This document shows positions 25,324-34,211 of a DNA stretch of 64,000 bases, in pieces. Position numbers and translations under genes: made by a program. Numbering within the stretch: position 1 is the stretch's first letter; each line of letters begins with the position of its first letter. The DNA is from an uncultured Porphyromonadaceae bacterium (GTDB lineage Bacteria; Bacteroidota; Bacteroidia; Bacteroidales; Muribaculaceae), in contig USMC01000004.1 in NCBI GenBank assembly GCA_900555715.1, positions 1 through 64,000 on the forward strand, read 5' to 3'. The notes below the pieces were generated by a model. It made no database searches. It had not been told where the DNA came from and saw only the letters and a program-made list of their open reading frames with translations.

Positions 25324-25387
25324 AACAAATCGTATGCCAAAAAGTTTTTTGTGCCATTATTGTCCTGTGGTCTGCCAAAGTGGCAGA
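25324..25387 (-). promoter_or_regulatory. Candidate dnaK control region
   Basis: A minus-strand TTGGCAT-ACGA-TTTGT element (25340-25324) resembles a sigma-54 -24/-12 promoter with one key base off (TTTG for TTGC). About 30 bases upstream lies a perfect 7-bp inverted repeat, TCTGCCA/TGGCAGA (25371-25387), which could be an operator. No plain TTTG/TAnnTTTG promoter for dnaK stands out. The rest of 25263-25598 holds the divergent sigma-gene promoter and no other gene. Confidence 0.3.
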
Positions 25388-25461
25388 TGGTGCCATGAAC
25401 GGCATGCGGAATTTTTATTGTATGCGAGGTGTTAAATAATGTAAACACAAAGTAGGTATTC

Positions 25462-25492
25462 TTGCGTATGTCGTATGTTTTGACTAACTTTG
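25462..25492 (+). promoter_or_regulatory. Promoter of the sigma factor gene
   Basis: TTG (25462-25464), 20 bases, TAACTTTG (25485-25492). Strong match to the Bacteroidetes housekeeping promoter; the leader to the ATG at 25599 would be about 100 bases. Confidence 0.6.
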
Positions 25493-25598
25493 TATTCCCA
25501 AGCCTGTAAATCAATCACAGCGAATAACAGTATTTATTTATAAACTTAAACCAGATAGCCTATCGCAAAACTCTACTCTAACAATAAAGAATAGAAAA

Positions 25599-26189
25599 AT
25601 GCAGAAAATATCAGAGCTCACCGACGAGCAGTTGGTAGCAGCTTACGCCTCGGGGAACAACGAGGCATTCGACACCCTTCTCAACAGGCACAAGGTTCGT
25701 CTTTTCAATTATATATTTCAGATGGTGCGCGACCGCGATCTGGCGGACGACGTCTTTCAGGAAACCTTTGTGAAAGCGATAACTACAATCAAGCAGGGTC
25801 GCTACAACGATATGGGCAAGTTCTCAGCGTGGATAACGCGTATTGCCCGCAATCTTGTCATCGATTCGTTCCGCGCAGTGAAGAATGAGGCGGCGGTAAG
25901 CACGGATGACGATAATTTCGACATTCTGAACCGTCGTGAGCTGGCGGAGGAGAATATCGAGGATGCGATGATCGACGTGCAGATAGAAGAAGATCTCCGC
26001 CGTCTTGTCGACGAGCTTCCGGAGCCTCAGCGCGAGGTGCTGATGATGCGTTTCTACCGCGACCTGTCCTTTAAGGAAATTGCCGAACTCACCGGTGTGA
26101 GTATCAACACGGCTCTCGGACGTATGCGGTATGCGCTTCTCAACCTCAGGCGCATGGCGAAGGAGAAAGATCTCGTTCTGTGTCGTTGA
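25599..26189 (+). CDS. RNA polymerase sigma-70 family (ECF-like) sigma factor
   Basis: Product of 196 residues with sigma region 2 (FNYIFQMVRDRDLADDVFQETFVKA, then FSAWITRIARNLVIDSFR) and region 4 (LPEPQREVLMMRFYRDLSFKEIAELTGVSINTALGRMRYALLNLR) joined by an acidic linker. Lacking regions 1 and 3, it is ECF-like. No anti-sigma gene follows, and the strong housekeeping promoter suggests constitutive expression. A good terminator follows. Regulon unknown; the divergent position beside dnaK may suggest stress control. Confidence 0.9.
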   Translation: MQKISELTDEQLVAAYASGNNEAFDTLLNRHKVRLFNYIFQMVRDRDLADDVFQETFVKAITTIKQGRYNDMGKFSAWITRIARNLVIDSFRAVKNEAAVSTDDDNFDILNRRELAEENIEDAMIDVQIEEDLRRLVDELPEPQREVLMMRFYRDLSFKEIAELTGVSINTALGRMRYALLNLRRMAKEKDLVLCR

Positions 26190-26244
26190 GCTGCCGCTTC
26201 CGGTGCGGCATGGCGCAGACTCATAGTTATTAACAGTTACAGAC

Positions 26245-26287
26245 AGAGCACATCACCTTCAGTGGGCGATGTGCTCTCTGTTTTCTT
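26245..26287 (+). terminator. Terminator after the sigma factor gene
   Basis: Perfect 10-bp stem (26245-26254 with 26268-26277) followed by a T-rich run (26281-26287). Confidence 0.8.
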
Positions 26288-26315
26288 GTGTATGGGAAAA
26301 TAAGAAGCCGATTTA

Positions 26316-26347
26316 TTCGATTGTTATGTAATTAATTGCTATCTTTG
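26316..26347 (+). promoter_or_regulatory. Promoter of the glycoside hydrolase run
   Basis: TTCG (26316-26319), 20 bases, TATCTTTG (26340-26347): good -7 and one-off -33. Leader to the first gene is about 50 bases. Confidence 0.55.
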
Positions 26348-26403
26348 CAAAAAATTGGAAAAACTCAGCTTCTGATTATATAAATAATACCATAATTATT
26401 CAC

Positions 26404-27675
26404 ATGTATTTTTGCAAAAAGTTCATCTCGTTGGCGCTGGCTGCTATTAGTCTGAGCGTCGCGCTTGCATCCGGACAGCCGGAGAAGCCCAAGTATCTGT
26501 GGATGTGCGGCGAGGCAAATCTCACCCGTTTCGCTACCCGCGACAGTATTACCTTCTATCTTGAAAAAGCCAAGGAGGCAGGTTTCAACATTGTTGTCGC
26601 TGATGTACGCCCCATAGAGGGCAAGACGCTGTACAAGAGCAATATTTCACCGGAAATACGGACGATAGACGGTAAGACGTATGTCAACCGCACGTGGGAT
26701 TATCTCGAATACATGGTCGAGGAGGCTCATCGCCTCGGGCTCAAGGTAACGGCGTCGGCATGTGTTTTCCCGGCCGCGTCGCCGTGGTGGCACCGTGGTC
26801 TGGCGTATGACAATCCGATGTTCGACGGTCGCACATGTGTCGAATACCATGCCGACGGCAGCCGTAACGACATCCGCGATAATCCGAAGAAAGTAGCGGC
26901 GTTTCTCAACCCTGCGCGCGAGGACAACCGCGCCTATGCCCTGGCGGTGCTACGTGAGATTGTGAAGAATTACGATATCGACGGTCTTGCTCTCGATTAT
27001 TGCCGCTACCCGGATGCGGAGAGCGATTTCTCAGAGGATACACGTATCGCATTCGAAAAATATCTTGGTAAAAAGCTGAAAAAATTTCCTGACGACATTT
27101 TCACTTACAATGCCGACGGTAGCCGCAAGCCCGGAAAATACTATAAGGAATGGTGGGCGTTCCGCGCCGGTGTCATTTCGGATTTCATACGCTCTGTCCG
27201 TGAGATGATCGACACGGAGAAGCCCGGTGTGGAGCTCGATTACTGGGCAGCGTCGTGGATACATGCCATCTATGGACACGGACAGAACTGGGCAAGTCCG
27301 CGCTACAACTGGGGCGCCGACTATGATTTCTATTCTCCAGAATACCAGAAAGCCGGTTTTGCGCCGTATCTGGATAATTTTATTGTCGGCACATATCTTG
27401 AGCGCGTCTACGGAGCGGACGACAACGAATCTGTCGAATACGGTCTCGAACGCGCCAACCGCATCATCGACGGCGACTGTCATTCGATAGGCTCGATACA
27501 GTCGATCAACCATTCCGCCGATCCTGCCGACCCGCACAATCTCTATAACGCCGTGCGCTGCTGTCTGGAACATTCCGAGGGGCTGATGGTGTTCGACATC
27601 GTCCATGTCATCAACCATGACCAGTGGAAGCAGATCAGAAATGCGATCAAAGACTATGAAAGTGAACATAAATAG
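26404..27675 (+). CDS. Family 10-like glycosylhydrolase (GHL10)
   Basis: Secreted protein of 423 residues with a signal peptide (about 1-23). It has the GHL10 (PF02638-type) TIM-barrel pattern: FNIVVADVRPIEGKTLYKS, a barrel strand LKVTASACVFPA, and DGLALDYCRYPDAES with the conserved Asp and Arg. Substrate specificity in this family is poorly defined; related proteins act on glycan or peptidoglycan-linked material. First of four co-directional genes with GH97 enzymes and a phosphoesterase, so a joint glycan-breakdown role is inferred. Confidence 0.85.
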   Translation: MYFCKKFISLALAAISLSVALASGQPEKPKYLWMCGEANLTRFATRDSITFYLEKAKEAGFNIVVADVRPIEGKTLYKSNISPEIRTIDGKTYVNRTWDYLEYMVEEAHRLGLKVTASACVFPAASPWWHRGLAYDNPMFDGRTCVEYHADGSRNDIRDNPKKVAAFLNPAREDNRAYALAVLREIVKNYDIDGLALDYCRYPDAESDFSEDTRIAFEKYLGKKLKKFPDDIFTYNADGSRKPGKYYKEWWAFRAGVISDFIRSVREMIDTEKPGVELDYWAASWIHAIYGHGQNWASPRYNWGADYDFYSPEYQKAGFAPYLDNFIVGTYLERVYGADDNESVEYGLERANRIIDGDCHSIGSIQSINHSADPADPHNLYNAVRCCLEHSEGLMVFDIVHVINHDQWKQIRNAIKDYESEHK

Positions 27676-27698
27676 CCATTTATTAATGTCTGCTTAAC

Positions 27699-29675
27699 AT
27701 GAAGAAGTTATTTCTTATTCTCGGGCTTGCTCTTCCCGCCTTTGCCGCTTCCCATGCGGCAAAATATACTGTGTTCTCGCCCGATAAGCTTGTGAAAATT
27801 ACCGTAGATGCCGGAAAGGAGCTCACCTGGAGCGTCGAGCGCGATGGCGAGACTATCGTAGAACCATCGCCGCTGTCGCTTTCGGTAGAAGGCGCCGACG
27901 TTCAGCCCGGCGTGAAGCCGAAGGTTCGCAAAACAAGCCGGCGCAGCGTCGACGAGGTGCTCACAGCAGATGTTCCCACCAAGTTCCGCCAGGTACGCGA
28001 CCACTATAATGAACTGACGCTCCGCATGGCGGGCGACTATTCTGTTGAATTCCGTGCCTACGACAACGGCGCAGCCTACCGCTTCGTCACTGCCTTTCCC
28101 GGCGAGATGACGGTCGACAGCGAGGGCGTTGCCTTCTGTATGCCCGACAGCACAGTGGCGTGGTGGCCTATGGATCACAGCAAGAACTTCGTCACCTCGC
28201 AGGAGGTCGTTTTCGACCCTCGCAAACTCGACACTGTCGGCTCCGACATGAAGGGTTTCCTGCCGATTTACATGCATACTCCCGCCGGCACGCGCGCAGT
28301 TATCACCGAAGCGGGTGTCGACGATTATTCCAACCTCTTCCTCACTCCCGATTCGTCGTTCACCCTTCGCGGCGAGTTCCCTAAGGTGATTAAGAACAAG
28401 CGCCTCAAGCCCGGCTCCGACCGCAACGAGGAACTTCTGGAACTATACCCGTACATAGCCCGTACGCAGGGTTCGCGTCCTTTGCCATGGCGCATAGTGA
28501 TGATAAGTCCCGATGATAAAGGTCTGCTGGAAAACTATCTGGCGTGGCAGTTGTCACTTCCCTCGGTCATAGGCGACGCATCATGGATTAAGCCCGGCAA
28601 GATTTCCTGGGACTGGTGGTCGAACATGAATCTCTACGGAGTCGATTTCGAGGCAGGTGCCAACATGGACACTTACCGCTACTATATCGATTTCGCTGCC
28701 GAACACGGAATCGAATATGTTCTTCTCGACGAAGGCTGGTCGCAGGGCACATGGGACATCACGCACTACAAGCCTGAAATCAATATCGAAGAGCTCGTGA
28801 AATACGGAGAGAGCAGGGGAGTGGGCATCGTTCTGTGGGCTCTGTGGAATCCGCTCGCACACGACATCGAAGGCACGCTCGACGTATACCGCGACTGGGG
28901 TGTCAAAGGAATCAAGATTGATTTCATGGACCGCTCCGATCAGGATATGGTAAATTTCTACGACCATGTAGGACGCGCTGCCGCCGAGCGTCATCTGCTC
29001 GTCGACTTTCATGGCGCCTACAAGCCCTGCGGCGTGCAGCGCAAATATCCGAACGTTATGACATTCGAGGGTGTCATGGGCATGGAGTACCACAAGACAC
29101 CCGAGCGTTCTGTCACTCCGAAGCATAATCTCACCCTGCCTTTCATCCGCAATCTCGCCGGTCCGATGGACTATACTCCCGGCGCTGTCAACACAGCCAC
29201 AGAAGAAGACTATCTTCCGAACTGGACTCATCCCATGGCACTCGGAACACGTGCGCATCAGGCGGCGATTTTTGTTGTGTTCGAGAGTCCGCTGCAGATG
29301 GTCTGCGACTCGCCGTCGAACTACAATCTTGCTCCTGGATATGCCGATTTTATCGGTTCTGTGCCTACTGTCTGGGATGAGACGATAGCCCTCGACGCCG
29401 CTATCGGCGAGCACCTTGTCATGGCGCGCCGCAACGGCGATAACTGGTATATCGGCGCCATGACCGACTGGACACCGCGCGACATGGAGATCGTTCTCGA
29501 CTTCCTGCCCGCAGGAACGTGGAATATGCGCTCTTTCGCCGACGGACGCAACGCACATCGCCAGGCGACTGACTACAAGATAAGCGATACGATTGTCCGT
29601 CAGGGCGACAAGGTTAAATTCCACATGGCTCCCGGCGGTGGCTGGGCTGCTGTGCTAACACCAGTAAAAGAATGA
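27699..29675 (+). CDS. GH97 glycoside hydrolase, retaining type
   Basis: Secreted protein of 658 residues: signal peptide about 1-20, N-terminal beta-sandwich, central TIM barrel, C-terminal domain ending GGGWAAVL. ISWDWWSNMN and VLLDEGWSQG mark the barrel. KIDFMDRSD places Asp408 where retaining GH97 alpha-galactosidases keep their nucleophile; Glu457 or Glu463 (TFEGVMGMEY) is the likely acid/base. This differs from the inverting enzyme two genes downstream. Probable alpha-galactosidase or alpha-glucosidase in the periplasm. The stop overlaps the next start by 4 bases. Confidence 0.9.
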   Translation: MKKLFLILGLALPAFAASHAAKYTVFSPDKLVKITVDAGKELTWSVERDGETIVEPSPLSLSVEGADVQPGVKPKVRKTSRRSVDEVLTADVPTKFRQVRDHYNELTLRMAGDYSVEFRAYDNGAAYRFVTAFPGEMTVDSEGVAFCMPDSTVAWWPMDHSKNFVTSQEVVFDPRKLDTVGSDMKGFLPIYMHTPAGTRAVITEAGVDDYSNLFLTPDSSFTLRGEFPKVIKNKRLKPGSDRNEELLELYPYIARTQGSRPLPWRIVMISPDDKGLLENYLAWQLSLPSVIGDASWIKPGKISWDWWSNMNLYGVDFEAGANMDTYRYYIDFAAEHGIEYVLLDEGWSQGTWDITHYKPEINIEELVKYGESRGVGIVLWALWNPLAHDIEGTLDVYRDWGVKGIKIDFMDRSDQDMVNFYDHVGRAAAERHLLVDFHGAYKPCGVQRKYPNVMTFEGVMGMEYHKTPERSVTPKHNLTLPFIRNLAGPMDYTPGAVNTATEEDYLPNWTHPMALGTRAHQAAIFVVFESPLQMVCDSPSNYNLAPGYADFIGSVPTVWDETIALDAAIGEHLVMARRNGDNWYIGAMTDWTPRDMEIVLDFLPAGTWNMRSFADGRNAHRQATDYKISDTIVRQGDKVKFHMAPGGGWAAVLTPVKE

Positions 29676-31132
29676 AAAACTCGATTATCACAGTCTCTGC
29701 CGCACTCCTGCTGGGCACTATGGTCGCCGCGGCGTCGGTGCGGCTGAGCGGACGTGTGCTTTCCGCCGACGGACCTGTCGCCGGGGTGCCTGTCACCGAC
29801 GGCGTCAAATTCACACTCACCGACAAAAACGGAAAATACGACATGGAATCGGCTGATGATACAAGGTTCGTATATATCACTATTCCCGACGGCTATAAGG
29901 TGAGTGTCGAAGGAGGCGTGCCGGTTTTCTATGCACAAGTGACACCGGATGCAAAAGGTCGGTTCCGCCATGATTTCAGCCTTGAGAAATCCGACAAGGA
30001 CATGAACCGTCAGGCACTGTTTGTCATGGCAGATCCGCAGGTATATTTCGATCCTGACCTCAACGAGGTAGAGAAAGCCGCTCTCGAAATGAAGGCGACA
30101 GCCGAAAGTGAGTATGCCGACCGCGAGGTGCTCGGCTTGTGTCTGGGCGACATTGTCGGTCAGATTTCGCAGGGCGAGAAATACTTCCCGTGGATGATAC
30201 GCAACATAGCGAAGACAAATTTCCCTTATTTCTATATCTGCGGCAATCACGATATCGAGAACGGAGTGCCGACAAATGAAGAAGCCCGCCAGTCGTTCAA
30301 CCGCTATTTCGGTCCGTCCTACTATTCGTTCAACCGCGGTAAGGTGCACTATGTGGTGCTCGACGACACATACTGGATGGGTCGTTACTATGCCGGATAT
30401 ATCGAGAAAAAGCAGCTCGACTGGCTTCGCGACGACCTCGCTATGGTTCCTGAGGGGTCGACTGTCATTGTGGCGCAGCACATCCCCTGCTATTCGCGCG
30501 AAGCGCGCAAGCAGGAATGGAACAAAGAGTCGTATCACAAAGTAGTCAGCAACCGTCAGGCGCTGTTCAAGCTTCTCAAGCCTTATGATGCCCACATAAT
30601 GTCCGGTCATGAGCACTATAACGAGAACTATATCCTTGCCGGCAATCTCTATGAGCACTGTCATGCGCCTTTGTCCACGCTTTTCTGGTGTGCTCCCTGG
30701 GCTATGGACGGCACGCCGGGCGGATATGCCGTCTATGAGATAGAAGACGGGAAGATAAAAGACTGGCACTATAAGAGCGTCGGTTTCCCGAAAGATTATC
30801 AGATGAATGTCTATCCCGTCGGTGTCTCCCGCGAGCACCCCGAAGCTATAGTGGCGAATGTATGGAACTACGATTCCTCATGGAAGGTCGAATTGCTTGA
30901 GGACGGAGTTCCCACCGCCGAAATGACTCGCTTCCGCGGACACGACCCGAATCTTTGGGCTGATGTGGAAAAAAACGGGAAATCGTATGCCTTTCCCTAT
31001 CTCGGATGCGACTGGACCGAGCATCTTTTCTTTGCCGTGCCGCAGAATCCCGCCGCCGACATCACTGTCCGTGCCACCGACGGTCACGGTACCGTATACA
31101 CAGCTAAACCTAAACCGATTACAGTAAGATAA
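29672..31132 (+). CDS. Calcineurin-like metallophosphoesterase, secreted
   Basis: Product of 486 residues with a signal peptide (about 1-21), an N-terminal Ig-like domain (RLSGRVLSADGPVAGVPVTDG), a metallophosphatase core and a C-terminal beta domain. Metal-binding motifs are all present: MADPQ (Asp121), LGD (159-160), GNHD (191-194), AQHIP and SGHEH. Such three-domain proteins are common in Bacteroidetes glycan loci and may strip phosphate or phosphodiester groups from glycans. ATGA overlap with the GH97 upstream. Confidence 0.87.
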   Translation: MKNSIITVSAALLLGTMVAAASVRLSGRVLSADGPVAGVPVTDGVKFTLTDKNGKYDMESADDTRFVYITIPDGYKVSVEGGVPVFYAQVTPDAKGRFRHDFSLEKSDKDMNRQALFVMADPQVYFDPDLNEVEKAALEMKATAESEYADREVLGLCLGDIVGQISQGEKYFPWMIRNIAKTNFPYFYICGNHDIENGVPTNEEARQSFNRYFGPSYYSFNRGKVHYVVLDDTYWMGRYYAGYIEKKQLDWLRDDLAMVPEGSTVIVAQHIPCYSREARKQEWNKESYHKVVSNRQALFKLLKPYDAHIMSGHEHYNENYILAGNLYEHCHAPLSTLFWCAPWAMDGTPGGYAVYEIEDGKIKDWHYKSVGFPKDYQMNVYPVGVSREHPEAIVANVWNYDSSWKVELLEDGVPTAEMTRFRGHDPNLWADVEKNGKSYAFPYLGCDWTEHLFFAVPQNPAADITVRATDGHGTVYTAKPKPITVR

Positions 31133-31135
31133 CCA

Positions 31136-33118
31136 ATGAAAAAGACTCCATTTATCATCCTTTCGTCGGCGCTTGTCCTCGCGGCTTGTTCCAACGCTGA
31201 CAATAAGGTTGCGTCGCCCGACGGAAAGATTGCCTTTTCCGTCGAAAACACTGCCGACGGACTTTTCTATACCGTCACCGACGGCGCCGATACTGTTGTG
31301 GCTCCATCCCGACTCGGTTTCGAGCTTCGTAATGGAGAAAATCTCACGGAGTTCGACATTCTGGGCGCTTCCGCGGCGTCTGCCGACACCACATGGGAAA
31401 CTGTCTGGGGAGAAAGCCGTCTTGTCCGCGACAATCACAACGAACTCCTTCTCAATATGAAAGACCGGCAGACCGGACTTCTTGTCGACCTGCAGGTCAG
31501 GGTTTTCGACGACGGTTTCGGTTTCCGCTATGTCTTTCCGGAGCAGCAGCGCGACTCGCTTGTGATAATGAAAGAACTTACGGAATTCAACGTCCCCGCA
31601 GGCTCGACCGCATGGGCTCTGTCGCCTGAAAGCTACTCCTACGAAGGATATTACGAAAAAACGCCTGTCGCAGAGATAGATACCGTCCGCACGCCTCTTA
31701 CTATCCAGGCTCCCGGACGTTATATCTCCATCCATGAAGCAAATCTCACCGACTATCCCAAAATGAACATAGTACGCACCGGGGCGTCTACGCTTACCGC
31801 CAGCCTTGTACCCTGGAGCGACGGTGTTGCCGCTTATCTTGCCACACCGTCACGGACACCATGGCGTACAATGATTATAGGCGACAAACCGGGCGACCTT
31901 GTCACATCATATCTAACGCTCAACCTCAACGAGCCGCAGGCGTTCGAAGACGCTTCGTGGTGCAAGCCGATGAAATATATGGGCGTATGGTGGGAGATGC
32001 ATCTCGACAAAGGCACATGGTATGCCGGACCACGGCATAGCGCAAACACCGCCAATGTGAAGAAATACATAGATTTCTGCTCCGAAAACGGCATTCCGGG
32101 GCTTCTCGTAGAAGGATGGAACATCGGTTGGGAAGGCGACTGGCCCAAGAACCAGCACTTCGATTTCACAAAGCCGTACGACGACTTCGATATCGACGAA
32201 ATAACGCGCTACGCAGCTGAAAAAGGCGTTAAGATTATCGGTCATCACGAAACCGCAGCATGGGTCACAAACTACGAGAATCAGCTCGACGATGCGTTCG
32301 ATTACTATACCGGTCACGGCATCAACGACGTCAAGACCGGATACGTCAACTACTACATGGACGGCAAGGAAGACCATAGCAGCCAGTATGGCGTCCGCCA
32401 CTACCGCAAGGTTGTAGAGACGGCGGCTAAACACGGTGTGACGATCAACAACCACGAGCCGGTGATGCCAACCGGAATACAGCGCACATACCCCAACCTT
32501 ATGAGTCAGGAAGGCGTCCGCGGTCAGGAATGGAGCGCCTGGGATCCCGATGGCGGCAATAAGCCGGAGCATACTGTCGTGATGCCATTTACCCGCGGTC
32601 TTGCCGGACCGATGGATTTCACTTTCGGCACGTTCAATTTTGATAACCCCAACCATCCTGAATCGCGCGTGCAGACCACCCTTGCCAAGGAACTCGCCCT
32701 CTATGTTGTCATCTATGCTCCTCTTCAGATGGCTTCTGATCTTCCTGAGAACTATGCCGCACATCCCGATGCGTTCCAGTTCATAAAAGATGTGCCTACC
32801 GACTGGGAGAAGACCGTTGTTGCCGATGCTGTCATTGGCGATTATGTCGTGACAGCCCGCCAGGACCGTAATTCGTCCGACTGGTATCTCGGCGCCGTCA
32901 CCGACGAGGAGCCTCGGACGCTCGACGTGCCTCTGGGCTTCCTTGAGCCAGGCGTGAAATACGAAGCGACGATCTATGCGGATGCTCCCGACGCCGACTG
33001 GAAGACCAACCCGGCGGCTTATGTGATAACGAAGGAACTCGTCGACTCCGACAAAACTCTCAAGCTCAATCTTGCTGCCGGCGGCGGCGCTGCTGTCCGC
33101 TTTGCAGCGATGAAATGA
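31136..33118 (+). CDS. GH97 glycoside hydrolase, inverting (SusB-like) type
   Basis: Lipoprotein of 660 residues (LVLAA-Cys18), so probably tethered to a membrane. Catalytic-site glutamates of the SusB type are visible: Glu372 in GHHETA, Glu441 in NNHEPVMPTG, and Glu459/Glu465 in QEGVRGQEW. This makes an inverting alpha-glucosidase the best guess, unlike the retaining GH97 two genes upstream. The ATG is 3 bases after the phosphoesterase stop, and a strong terminator follows, ending the operon. No SusC/SusD pair is present. Confidence 0.9.
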   Translation: MKKTPFIILSSALVLAACSNADNKVASPDGKIAFSVENTADGLFYTVTDGADTVVAPSRLGFELRNGENLTEFDILGASAASADTTWETVWGESRLVRDNHNELLLNMKDRQTGLLVDLQVRVFDDGFGFRYVFPEQQRDSLVIMKELTEFNVPAGSTAWALSPESYSYEGYYEKTPVAEIDTVRTPLTIQAPGRYISIHEANLTDYPKMNIVRTGASTLTASLVPWSDGVAAYLATPSRTPWRTMIIGDKPGDLVTSYLTLNLNEPQAFEDASWCKPMKYMGVWWEMHLDKGTWYAGPRHSANTANVKKYIDFCSENGIPGLLVEGWNIGWEGDWPKNQHFDFTKPYDDFDIDEITRYAAEKGVKIIGHHETAAWVTNYENQLDDAFDYYTGHGINDVKTGYVNYYMDGKEDHSSQYGVRHYRKVVETAAKHGVTINNHEPVMPTGIQRTYPNLMSQEGVRGQEWSAWDPDGGNKPEHTVVMPFTRGLAGPMDFTFGTFNFDNPNHPESRVQTTLAKELALYVVIYAPLQMASDLPENYAAHPDAFQFIKDVPTDWEKTVVADAVIGDYVVTARQDRNSSDWYLGAVTDEEPRTLDVPLGFLEPGVKYEATIYADAPDADWKTNPAAYVITKELVDSDKTLKLNLAAGGGAAVRFAAMK

Positions 33119-33140
33119 AGTGAAGATACATACAGAATCT

Positions 33141-33176
33141 ATAATCGGAACCGCAGACGCGATTCCGATTATTTTT
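33141..33176 (+). terminator. Terminator of the GH97 operon
   Basis: Perfect 10-bp stem (33141-33150 with 33163-33172) followed by TTTTT. It isolates the hydrolase operon from the FHA/kinase island. Confidence 0.82.
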
Positions 33177-33217
33177 GCATAATTGTTTCATGTCCGGCTA
33201 AATTTTAACACTAATAA

Positions 33218-33249
33218 TTTCTAAAATTCGCTTCAAAGCATTAAATTTG
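33218..33249 (+). promoter_or_regulatory. Promoter of the FHA/kinase island
   Basis: TTTC (33218-33221), 20 bases, TAAATTTG (33242-33249). Predicted start near 33257 gives a leader of about 195 bases with no gene, which contains the palindrome at 33324-33339. Confidence 0.5.
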
Positions 33250-33323
33250 CGAATGTATTTCTAAACCGTAACCACGAGTAAACTCTAATGCGTTATAACT
33301 CAGAAAAATACTTCTCTGCAGGT

Positions 33324-33339
33324 ACCTATGCGCATAGGT
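33324..33339. promoter_or_regulatory. 16-base perfect palindrome in the island leader
   Basis: ACCTATGCGCATAGGT is perfectly self-complementary. It lies about 75 bases after the predicted transcription start and 112 bases before the first gene, so it could be a repressor operator or an RNA hairpin. Confidence 0.4.
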
Positions 33340-33451
33340 GCGCAGGGCATGGTGTTTATTCCAGATTATTCAGCATGCACGGGGCTCTATTCTCGGCGCA
33401 TTGATATTAAGCCAAAAATATTCTAATCAAAATCATATAAACTTCAAAACA

Positions 33452-34126
33452 ATGGACGAAACTTACGTACCCGGTCTTAACCGTGAAAAATCTCGTAAAA
33501 ACTTTTCAGATAGTCCTTTTCCCGGCAATGACTTCCCCGAAGTGAACGAACGTCGCTATGCCGGTGACAACGATAAAGAAGAGATTCCTGTTGTCGGTTT
33601 CCTGTACTCGCTCTCGCGCGGCGGCGAACCGGAATGGTGGCCTCTGCATATCGGTCAGAACAAGATAGGCAAGGATGCTGACATGGACATATGTCTTTCC
33701 GAGGCATCCATCACCGGTCATCACGCCAATATAAACATCAAGCGTATGCGCCGCAGCGGCAACGCACTCGCCGCCAGCATCGTCGATGTAGGTTCGAAGA
33801 ACGGTATCATCCTCAATGACGAGGAAATCGACTACGAACCCCACACTATCAAGAACGAAGATATTGTCATCTTCGGTCTGAGCTATAAGTGCGTCATCAT
33901 TCTCGTAGACCCCACAAAGTATGGTCTGACGGTATCGGAGGAATTTGTTGCAACCGGTCCGGCGACAAAGCGCAAAGCCGAACAGTTTGTTCCCGTAAAC
34001 GAGCCTAAAGACGAAAATCCCGGTCTCCCCGAACGCGACCCGTTCGAAGGTCTCGACCGCAATGCTACCGTGAATATCAGCGGCACAGGAATAGACCTCA
34101 GCGGCGGTTCGACAAAGATTCTCTAA
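33452..34126 (+). CDS. FHA-domain protein (cytoplasmic)
   Basis: Product of 224 residues from the ATG at 33452; the frame is open further upstream but MDETYVPGLNREKSRKNF is a natural start and follows the leader. An FHA phosphothreonine-binding domain spans about residues 55-145, with NKIGKDADMDICLSEASITGHHANI and VGSKNGIILND (the SxxH and N-G landmarks read SITGHH and KNG). No membrane segment. The C-terminal third is Thr/Pro/Asp-rich and could itself be phosphorylated (NATVNISGTGIDL). It is the first gene of the island, upstream of a kinase, so it is a likely substrate or scaffold. Confidence 0.85.
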   Translation: MDETYVPGLNREKSRKNFSDSPFPGNDFPEVNERRYAGDNDKEEIPVVGFLYSLSRGGEPEWWPLHIGQNKIGKDADMDICLSEASITGHHANINIKRMRRSGNALAASIVDVGSKNGIILNDEEIDYEPHTIKNEDIVIFGLSYKCVIILVDPTKYGLTVSEEFVATGPATKRKAEQFVPVNEPKDENPGLPERDPFEGLDRNATVNISGTGIDLSGGSTKIL

Positions 34127-34158
34127 CAACCTTATAACAAGCAAATCTTGCCCAGGTA

Positions 34159-34182
34159 ACCGGAGGAAAGCGCTCCTCCGGT
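34159..34182 (+). promoter_or_regulatory. Hairpin between the FHA and kinase genes
   Basis: Perfect 9-bp GC-rich stem (34159-34167 with 34174-34182) and 6-base loop without a following T-run. It is better read as an mRNA stabiliser, processing site or partial attenuator inside the operon than as a terminator. Confidence 0.4.
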
Positions 34183-34211
34183 CTGCCGAGGCTTAGCTCA
34201 GGCAAAACAGT

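Noticed and set aside
33338..33451. N-terminal extension of the first FHA protein from 33338
   Set aside because: The extra 38 residues show no domain, would begin inside the palindrome, and the ATG at 33452 gives a natural N-terminus.
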